Part shown: one piece after another, positions 50,718 through 56,948 of the stretch
Layout: each line of letters opens with the position of its first letter
How positions within the stretch are numbered: the first letter of the stretch is position 1
From: Acidovorax_G lacteus
GTDB taxonomy: Bacteria; Pseudomonadota; Gammaproteobacteria; Burkholderiales; Burkholderiaceae_C
Direction of reading: 5' to 3'
Assembly: GCF_039540375.1 (NCBI RefSeq)
Contig: NZ_BAABEX010000029.1
Span: 248,001-312,000 of the forward strand
Length of the DNA stretch: 64,000 nucleotides
Position numbers and translations under genes: made by a program
The notes under the pieces: model-generated
The model's input: only the letters and a program-made list of their open reading frames with translations
Told to the model about the DNA's origin: nothing
Databases searched by the model: none

Positions 50718-51851
50718 ATGGCCACCGCTCCGATGTCCCGCACCCCGTTTCTCGATATGGCCAAAGGCCTGGCCTGCGCGGTGATCGTGGCGCACCACCT
50801 GGCCTTCTACGGCCCGATGTCGGATATCGCGCAGCCGCTGGCCCCGGCGCTGATCGCTTGGCTGTACGACTACGGCCGCATGGCCGTGCAGGTGTTTCTG
50901 GTGCTGGCGGGCTATCTGGCGGCGGCCAGCCTGGCCCCCCAGGGCGTGGCCCGCTACGACAGCGCCTGGCAACAGGCGCTGCGCCGCTATGCGCGGCTGG
51001 TCACGCCGTATCTGGTGGCGCTGCTGGTCACGCTGGCCGTGGCCGCGCTGGTGCGCGCCTGGTTCGCACACGATTCGGTGCCGGGCGAGCCCGACGGGCT
51101 GCAACTGCTGGCGCATGGGCTGCTGCTGCATGGGGTGCTGGGCTACGAGTCGCTGTCGGCCGGGGTCTGGTATGTGGCCATCGACCTGCAACTGTTCTGC
51201 TGCGCGCTGCTGATATGGTCGGCTGCGCGGGCCGTGGGCCGCAGGCGCGGTGGTGTGCAGGGGGCGCAGCACGCGCTGCGCGCCGCACAGGCGCTGGTGG
51301 TGGCAGGGGCTGCGGCGTCGCTGTGGGGCTTCAACCGCGATGCCGCGTGGGACAACTGGGCGCTGTACTTCTGGGGCGCGTATGCGCTGGGCATCGTGGC
51401 CTACTGGGCGGTGCAGTCGGCCCGTCCGCTGGGTTGGCTGCTGACCCTGGGGCTGCTGGTGGGCGTGGCGCTGTGGCTGGACCCCCGCACACGCATTGCC
51501 GTGGCAGGTGCCACAGCGCTGCTGCTGGTGGGGGTCATGCGCTCGCCGTTGCTGCGCAGTGGGGGCTGGGCGCCGCTGGTGCAGCTGGGCCAGCGCTCGT
51601 ACTCGGTGTTTCTGATCCACTTTGCCGTCTGCCTGCTGGTCAACGCCGTGGCCAGCCGCTGGTGGCCCCCGGTGCCCGCCCTGCACGCCGCGGGCATGGT
51701 GCTGGCCTGGGGCCTGTCGCTGGCGGCGGGGCAGCTGCTGTACGCGGGGGTCGAGTCGCGCAGCACCGACCTGCGCTCGGCCCTGCGTTGGCTGGCCGGC
51801 CTGCTGCTGACCGGTGGCCTGCTGGAGGCGTACGCGCTGGCCACGGCCTGA
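50718..51851 (+). CDS. Membrane acyltransferase, family 3
   Basis: Membrane O-acyltransferase-like protein of 377 residues with about ten spans. The N-terminal MSRTPFLDMAKGLACAVIVAHHLAF contains the conserved Arg and His of the acyltransferase-3 family; QVFLVLAGYL and the late SYSVFLIHFAVCLLV are also typical. Such proteins acetylate cell-surface sugars or other carbohydrates. No sugar-biosynthesis cluster lies near, so the substrate is unknown. The ATG at 50718 is used; the frame is open to 50451, but that part is low-complexity and Arg-rich. Confidence 0.8.
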   Translation: MATAPMSRTPFLDMAKGLACAVIVAHHLAFYGPMSDIAQPLAPALIAWLYDYGRMAVQVFLVLAGYLAAASLAPQGVARYDSAWQQALRRYARLVTPYLVALLVTLAVAALVRAWFAHDSVPGEPDGLQLLAHGLLLHGVLGYESLSAGVWYVAIDLQLFCCALLIWSAARAVGRRRGGVQGAQHALRAAQALVVAGAAASLWGFNRDAAWDNWALYFWGAYALGIVAYWAVQSARPLGWLLTLGLLVGVALWLDPRTRIAVAGATALLLVGVMRSPLLRSGGWAPLVQLGQRSYSVFLIHFAVCLLVNAVASRWWPPVPALHAAGMVLAWGLSLAAGQLLYAGVESRSTDLRSALRWLAGLLLTGGLLEAYALATA

Positions 51852-51950
51852 CGCCCGCCCCACGGCTGCGGCGCTGCCCGGCAGCAGGCTTGAGCGTGGG
51901 CCTTGAGGCCGGTGCCTGTAGGCCTGTGGGGCTTGCGCAGGGCGGTGGCA

Positions 51951-51988
51951 GCCTTCAGGCCTTTGAGGCCTTCGAGGCCTTTGAGGCC
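51951..51988 (+). repeat. 9-bp tandem repeat (GCCTTTGAG)
   Basis: GCCTTCAG, GCCTTTGAG, GCCTTCGAG, GCCTTTGAG, GCC: about four copies, in non-coding DNA, directly before palindromic repeat copy 8. Confidence 0.85.
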
Positions 51989-51989
51989 A

Positions 51990-52037
51990 CTCGTGCTTAT
52001 AAATCAAGCACGAGCAGCTATCAAATCAATAGCAAAA
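51990..52037 (-). repeat. Palindromic interspersed repeat, copy 8
   Basis: CTCGTGCTT, ATAAATC, AAGCACGAGCAGCT, then ATCAAATCAATAGCA, the flank in minus orientation. It lacks the outer GCTG of the left arm. Confidence 0.88.
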
Positions 52038-52191
52038 AACACACAACGGGAAGTCCACCACCGAGGCAACGCCGCGGGCGGTGGCCGCCGCTCAAGACCC
52101 GTGCAACACGGAGGGCGCCGCACCGTCTCGGGCTGCAGCGGTGTGGCCTGCTCCATCGCCTGCTGGATGGGTGCCCAAAGCACCAACAAAA

Positions 52192-52207
52192 CTGTATATT
52201 CGTACAG
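52192..52207. promoter_or_regulatory. LexA box (CTGT-N8-ACAG)
   Basis: CTGTATATTCGTACAG, the LexA consensus of beta- and gammaproteobacteria. TATATT (52195-52200) inside it can serve as the -10 box. It ends 1 bp before the first ATG of the radical SAM gene, so LexA would block its transcription. Confidence 0.82.
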
Positions 52208-52208
52208 T

Positions 52209-53378
52209 ATGTCAAAGCCCTTGCACATGGACTCGGCCGATACGCTGACTCCCAAGTCCGGCCTGCCAGCGGCTGCGGTGGCAGCGCTCAAGGGGCGCGG
52301 TGTGTCCATGGCGGTGGCGCACCGCTTCGTGAGCGACCAGCGCGAAGCCTTTGACGACGGCTGGGGCGGGCCTGCCGTGGGGGCCGACGGGCTGCCGGAT
52401 CGGCCGCCACCTCCCACCACCCAGGTGCGGCTCGAAACCGTGCGCAGCGCGCTGTGCGAGAACGACTCGCCCGACATCTTTTTCGAGCGCTCGGTGAACC
52501 CCTACCGGGGCTGCGAGCACGGCTGCGTGTACTGCTACGCGCGGCCTACGCACAGTTACCTGAACCTCTCGCCCGGGCTGGATTTCGAGACCCGCATCAT
52601 CGCCAAGCAGAACGTGGTGGAGGTGCTGGCCGACGAGATCACGCGGCCCGGCTACCGGCCCACGCTGGTCAACGTGGGCTCTGCCACCGACTGCTACCAG
52701 CCGGCCGAGCGCGAACTGCGCCTCACGCGCGGCGTGGTCGAGCTGCTGGGGCGGGCGGGCCATCCGCTGGCGCTGATCACCAAGTCCAGCGGCGTGGAGC
52801 GCGATCTGGACCTGCTGGCGCCGCTGGCTGCGCGGCGGCTGGCCGCGGTGTACGTGACCATCACCACGCTCGACGCCCGGCTGGCGCGCATTCTGGAGCC
52901 GCGCGCCGCTGCGCCCCACCGGCGGCTGCGCACCATCCGGGCCCTGGCCGAGGCCGGGGTGCCCGTGGGCGTGAGCGTGGCACCGCAGATTCCGTTTGTG
53001 AACGAAGACATGGAGCAGGTGCTCGAAGCCGCGCGCGACGCCGGGGCGCGCAGCGCGTTCTACACGGTGCTGCGCCTGCCCTGGGAACTGGACCCGATTT
53101 TTCGCGCCTGGCTGCAGCAGCACTACCCGGACCGCGCGGCCCGCGTGATGGCCCGTGTGCAGGACACGCACGGCCTGACCGACACCGAGCGCGCCGAAGG
53201 CCGCAGTTACCGCAGCGACTTTGCCAGCCGCATGAAGGGGCAGGGCCTGTGGGCCGACCTGCTGCGCCAGCGCTTTGCCAAGGCCTGCGCGCGCCTGGGA
53301 CTCAACCGCGAGCGCACCGAGCTGGATCTGCAGCAGTTTCGCCCGGCCGCCGTGCGCGGCCAGCACAGCCTGTTCTGA
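52209..53378 (+). CDS. PA0069-family radical SAM protein
   Basis: Radical SAM enzyme of 389 residues, related to spore photoproduct lyase-like proteins. The cluster motif is CEHGCVYC (C-X3-C-X2-C) in NPYRGCEHGCVYCYARPTH. TLVNVGSATDCYQPAERELRLTRG and SVAPQIPFVNE are further family blocks. The reaction is unknown. A perfect LexA box sits at the start, so it should be induced by DNA damage, which fits a DNA-repair-like role. Start choice matters: ATG 52209 (MSKPLHM) begins 1 bp after the LexA box and would give a nearly leaderless mRNA; ATG 52227 (MDSADTL) is an alternative with a leader of about 20 bases but no clear ribosome binding site. Confidence 0.85.
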   Translation: MSKPLHMDSADTLTPKSGLPAAAVAALKGRGVSMAVAHRFVSDQREAFDDGWGGPAVGADGLPDRPPPPTTQVRLETVRSALCENDSPDIFFERSVNPYRGCEHGCVYCYARPTHSYLNLSPGLDFETRIIAKQNVVEVLADEITRPGYRPTLVNVGSATDCYQPAERELRLTRGVVELLGRAGHPLALITKSSGVERDLDLLAPLAARRLAAVYVTITTLDARLARILEPRAAAPHRRLRTIRALAEAGVPVGVSVAPQIPFVNEDMEQVLEAARDAGARSAFYTVLRLPWELDPIFRAWLQQHYPDRAARVMARVQDTHGLTDTERAEGRSYRSDFASRMKGQGLWADLLRQRFAKACARLGLNRERTELDLQQFRPAAVRGQHSLF

Positions 53379-53507
53379 CGGGCCCACGGGCTGGCAGGGC
53401 GCGCATGCAGGCGTGCAGATACGGCGGGTGCCCAGGCGCTGTGTGGGCCTAGGCCATGCACGGGCCGGGTGCGCAGGCCCAAGGCACGGGCACGAAGGCA
53501 CAGACCC

Positions 53508-54869
53508 TTAGCGCGCGGCGTTCGGCTCCGGCAGGCGGATGTCGAGCACGATCTGCAGCCCCTCGGTTTTTTCGTAGCGGCGGATGCGGTGGATCATCTC
53601 GGCCGAGAGCACATGCCCGGCCGACAGCAGCAGCACGCCTTCTTTGGAGACCAGGTCCTTGCCCAGCACCATGCCGGGCACCAGCGATTCGGTGTCGGTG
53701 GGCACCAGCGGGCGTTGGGTGGGCTTGGCCTGCTGGGTGATGTGCAGGAACACATCCACCACCTCGGGATCAAACTGCGTGCCGCGGCCGCGCTGCAGCA
53801 GCGTGCGGGCTTCGGCTTCGGTCAGGTTGGCGCCCGTCAGGTGGCCGTGCAGCAGGTCGTCGTAGGTGTCCACCACGGCCAGAATGCGCGCGCCCAGCGC
53901 AATGTCGGCACCCTGCAGCTGCTGCGGGAAACCGCTGCCGTCAAAGCGCTCGTGGTGGCTGCGGATGACCGTGGCCACGCCCTGGTGCTCGTCCAGTGCC
54001 ATGAAGGCCTGGGCGCCCAGTTCGGGGTGGCGGCGGTACTGGGCCAGCTCCTCGGCCGTGAGCCGGCCCACGGGTTTGGACAGGATGCTGTCGGGCAGCG
54101 CCATGAAGCCCACGTCGTGGATCAGGCTGGCCACGAAGACGTCCTGTACCGCGTCGGGCGGGAGTTCCATGGCCAGGGCCACGCGGCGTGCGAGTTGCGC
54201 CGTGCGCTTGCCGTGCCCGGCCAGCGGGCCGCTGCGCAGCTCCATCAGGCTGGAGAAGATCTTGATGCTGGTGAGGTAGCTGCGCTGCAGTTTTTCGTTG
54301 GCGCTGCGCAGATCGGCCGTGCGTTCGGCCACGCGCGCCTCCAGCGTGGCGTTCAGCTCGCGCAGCGCTTCGTTCTGCGACGCCGTGAGCGCCTGCAGCG
54401 CTGCGCGTTCGCGCTCCAGCCGCTGCCGCTCGACGGCCTGGCGCACCGTCACGCGCAGTTCGGTCTCGTCCCAGGGCTTGTGGATGTAGCGGTAGATCTG
54501 GCCTTCGTTGATGGCCGCGATGGTCGCGTTCATGTCGGCATAGCCGGTGAGCAGAATGCGCGCCACCTCGGGCCAGCGTTCGCGCACCTGCGCCAGCAGG
54601 GCAGCGCCGTCCATGCCGGGCATGCGCATGTCGCTGATGACCACGTCCACGGTTTCACGCTCCAGCACCGACAGCGCCTCGGCACCGCCGCCGGCCTGCA
54701 GCACACGGCAGTCTTCGGCGCGCAGCACGCGCTTGAGCGCCGACAGGATGTTCGGCTCGTCGTCCACGCACAGCACCGTCCACGTCGAAGCCGCCATGGC
54801 GGGGCTGCCGACGGGCCCTACTGGCTCCGATGGTGCGGGCGTGGTGCTCGGGGCAATCTGATCGGTCAT
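53508..54869 (-). CDS. Response regulator with HD-GYP domain
   Basis: REC-HD-GYP protein of 453 residues, a predicted cyclic di-GMP phosphodiesterase. The receiver has Asp-Asp 36-37, phospho-acceptor Asp 80 in VVISDMRMPGMDG, and Lys 131 in HKPWD. A coiled-coil linker (145-200) joins it to the HD domain, with His-Asp at 251-252 (SLIHDVG) and HHERFDGSGFP at 305-315. The third signature residue is Phe, giving GFP in place of GYP, a variant whose activity is untested. The last 100 residues are an extra tail. It ends the operon, and its ATG overlaps the kinase gene by 4 bp. Confidence 0.88.
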   Translation of the reverse strand: MTDQIAPSTTPAPSEPVGPVGSPAMAASTWTVLCVDDEPNILSALKRVLRAEDCRVLQAGGGAEALSVLERETVDVVISDMRMPGMDGAALLAQVRERWPEVARILLTGYADMNATIAAINEGQIYRYIHKPWDETELRVTVRQAVERQRLERERAALQALTASQNEALRELNATLEARVAERTADLRSANEKLQRSYLTSIKIFSSLMELRSGPLAGHGKRTAQLARRVALAMELPPDAVQDVFVASLIHDVGFMALPDSILSKPVGRLTAEELAQYRRHPELGAQAFMALDEHQGVATVIRSHHERFDGSGFPQQLQGADIALGARILAVVDTYDDLLHGHLTGANLTEAEARTLLQRGRGTQFDPEVVDVFLHITQQAKPTQRPLVPTDTESLVPGMVLGKDLVSKEGVLLLSAGHVLSAEMIHRIRRYEKTEGLQIVLDIRLPEPNAAR

Positions 54870-55852
54870 GGGCGGCTTTCGGCAAGGGCGGCCGGTGCCG
54901 GTGCGGCCGTGTCGGCCACGGGCGGCTGCTGGATGGGCAGGGTCACCCGGAAGGACGTGCCCTGGCCCAGCTCGCTGCACACCTCCATGCGGCCTCCGTG
55001 CTTTTGCACGATGCCGTAGGACAGCGACAGGCCCAGGCCGGTGCCCTTGCCCACGGGCTTGGTGGTGAAGAACGGATCGAAAATGCGCGCCAGGTTCTCG
55101 GGCGCGATGCCGCAGCCGTTGTCCGACACCTCCACCCACACATGCGCGCCATGCGTGCCCGTGCGGATGCGGATCGTGCCGCGTTCGGCCGTAATGGCAT
55201 GGGCCGCATTGACCAGCAGGTTCATGAACACCTGGTTCAGCTCGGACGGCAGGCACTGCACTTCCGGGATGTCGCCGTATTCCTTGATGACGTCGGCCTT
55301 GTACTTGATCTCGTTGTTGACGATGTTCAACGTCGAGTCGATGCCGTGGTGCAGGGACACGGTCTCCCATTCCTGGCGCGCGTCCACGCGCGAAAAGTCC
55401 TTGAGGTCTTGCACGATCTTGCGCACGCGCTGAATGCCGTCGCGCGACTCGTGCATCAGCGTCGGAATGTCGTCCTTGAGGTAGGCGAGATCCCGCTCGG
55501 ACTTGAGTGTGCGCAGGCGCATGAGCACGGTCGGGTCCTGGATGCTGGCCTCTGCGTCTTCGTAGGCCTGCAGGATGTCGAACAGATCGCCCAGGTACTG
55601 CTCCAGCGTGCCGAAGTTCGAGAAGATGAAGCCGATGGGGTTGTTGATCTCGTGTGCCACGCCCGCCGCCAGCTGGCCGATGGAGGCGAGCTTTTCGGAT
55701 TGCATCAGCTTGTTCTGTGCGTCTGACAGCCGGGCGTTGAGGGTCTTGAGGTCTTTGTTGGCCTGCAGCAGCTCGCCCACGATGGCGCGGATCTGCGCAT
55801 CGGACATTTCGGCCAGTGTGGGCTCGGCGGGCAGTGTTTGGAGGGTGTTCAT
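54866..55852 (-). CDS. Soluble sensor histidine kinase
   Basis: Kinase of 328 residues without membrane spans. A coiled coil (20-58) precedes the phosphorylation box GVAHEINNPIGFIFSN (His 67) of the NtrB/DctB-like HPK4 type. The ATPase domain has NLLVNAAHAI (N box), DNGCGIA (G1) and GKGTGLGLSLSYGIVQKHGG (G2). No input domain is seen, so its signal must come through a partner such as the neighbouring HDOD or PAS-containing protein. It probably phosphorylates the receivers encoded at both ends of this operon. Overlaps the genes on both sides by 4 bp. Confidence 0.9.
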   Translation of the reverse strand: MNTLQTLPAEPTLAEMSDAQIRAIVGELLQANKDLKTLNARLSDAQNKLMQSEKLASIGQLAAGVAHEINNPIGFIFSNFGTLEQYLGDLFDILQAYEDAEASIQDPTVLMRLRTLKSERDLAYLKDDIPTLMHESRDGIQRVRKIVQDLKDFSRVDARQEWETVSLHHGIDSTLNIVNNEIKYKADVIKEYGDIPEVQCLPSELNQVFMNLLVNAAHAITAERGTIRIRTGTHGAHVWVEVSDNGCGIAPENLARIFDPFFTTKPVGKGTGLGLSLSYGIVQKHGGRMEVCSELGQGTSFRVTLPIQQPPVADTAAPAPAALAESRP

Positions 55853-56730
55853 ACGGCCTCCGGTATTGGTCGAAGAATGGCTTGCAAGGTCTGGAATTCC
55901 AGTTCGATGGCCTGAAGCGTGGGCACCAGCGCACCGGTGTGCCACTGCAGTCGCTGCCAGGACCAGCCATTGACCGGGGGCACGGCCTCGGCGTCGTGCA
56001 GCGCGATGTCGAGTGCATGGGCGATCGCATCGGCTCCATGCACCACGTCGATCAGCGTGACGGCACCGGACGGTGGAGGCTCATGGTGCTGCCCAATCGC
56101 CTCCACCACCTGGGGCGCAAAGCGCCAGTGCCGTGCCATCCACTGGCCGACTTCGGTGTGGTCGATCCCCAGCAAGGCTTGCTCTGCCTGGCATAAGCAC
56201 ATGTCCTGCGCACGGGCCCAGCGCAGGACCTGGGCCATCTCGTTCGGATACCGGCTGTCGAGCACGAGGCGTCCCACGTCGTGCAAGAGGCCGGCCGTGA
56301 AAGCAGACGCCTCGTCCAGGCCCACGTGGCGCGCCAGGTGCTGTGCAGCCACTGCGCAGGCCATGGAGTGTCGCCAGAAAGTCTCCATGTGCAGCGACTG
56401 GCCATGCAGCCGCTCAAACTGCAGGGTCACGGCCGCTGTCAGCACCAGGCTGCCGAGCTGCCGCAGCCCGAGGATCTTGATACCGTCCCGAATCGAGGCA
56501 ATGCGGCCCGACAGGCCGTACAGCGGGGAGTTGGCCAGTTGCAGCACACGGGCGGACAGGGCCTGGTCCTGGCTGAGCGTGGTACCGATGCGGTCTATGT
56601 CGGCTTCCTGGGCCTGCATCAGCGCCAAAAGCTCCTGCACCACGGTGGGCAGGGATGGCAGTGCCCGGATGTTGCGCGCCAGCGCGTCGCGGTCAAGCGT
56701 GAGGGGCAATGGCAGTGCGGCAGTGGTCAT
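55849..56730 (-). CDS. HDOD-domain protein
   Basis: Protein of 293 residues consisting of one HDOD domain (about 20-215). The segments LPSLPTVVQELLALM and DQALSARVLQLANSPLYGLSGRI are characteristic, as is GLLHDVGRLVLDSRYP. HDOD domains are HD-like but lack full metal-binding sites and act as signalling scaffolds. Overlaps the histidine kinase gene by 4 bp and the small gene upstream by 4 bp. A role in linking the kinase to the degenerate GGDEF/EAL protein is inferred. Confidence 0.88.
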   Translation of the reverse strand: MTTAALPLPLTLDRDALARNIRALPSLPTVVQELLALMQAQEADIDRIGTTLSQDQALSARVLQLANSPLYGLSGRIASIRDGIKILGLRQLGSLVLTAAVTLQFERLHGQSLHMETFWRHSMACAVAAQHLARHVGLDEASAFTAGLLHDVGRLVLDSRYPNEMAQVLRWARAQDMCLCQAEQALLGIDHTEVGQWMARHWRFAPQVVEAIGQHHEPPPSGAVTLIDVVHGADAIAHALDIALHDAEAVPPVNGWSWQRLQWHTGALVPTLQAIELEFQTLQAILRPIPEAV

Positions 56731-56939
56731 GGGCGAACTCCGCGCAGTTGGCAGATGGCTTCGTACAGCGGGTGCTCCGCTGGCTCGGGGCAGCGCCTGA
56801 ACAGGTACCGCACGCGTTCACGGCGCGCGTGGCCGTCGTCGGTCGGCACGCCCGTGGACGGCAGCCCGGACGCGGGCGCAGGCTCCTGCGGTGTGGGGTC
56901 CCGGGAGGCGTCGCGAGAGGGGTCGAGGGCGCAGGACAT
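56727..56939 (-). CDS. Small conserved-context protein of unknown function
   Basis: Hypothetical protein of 70 residues. The first 35 residues are Pro/Ser-rich and probably disordered; the rest (RRERVRYLFRRCPEPAEHPLYEAICQLRG) is charged with two Cys. The ATG is 9 bases after the stop of the GGDEF/EAL gene and the stop overlaps the HDOD start (ATGA), so translational coupling on both sides argues that it is real. No family was recognised, and no Shine-Dalgarno is strong. Confidence 0.55.
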   Translation of the reverse strand: MSCALDPSRDASRDPTPQEPAPASGLPSTGVPTDDGHARRERVRYLFRRCPEPAEHPLYEAICQLRGVRP

Positions 56940-56948
56940 GGGGAGCTT

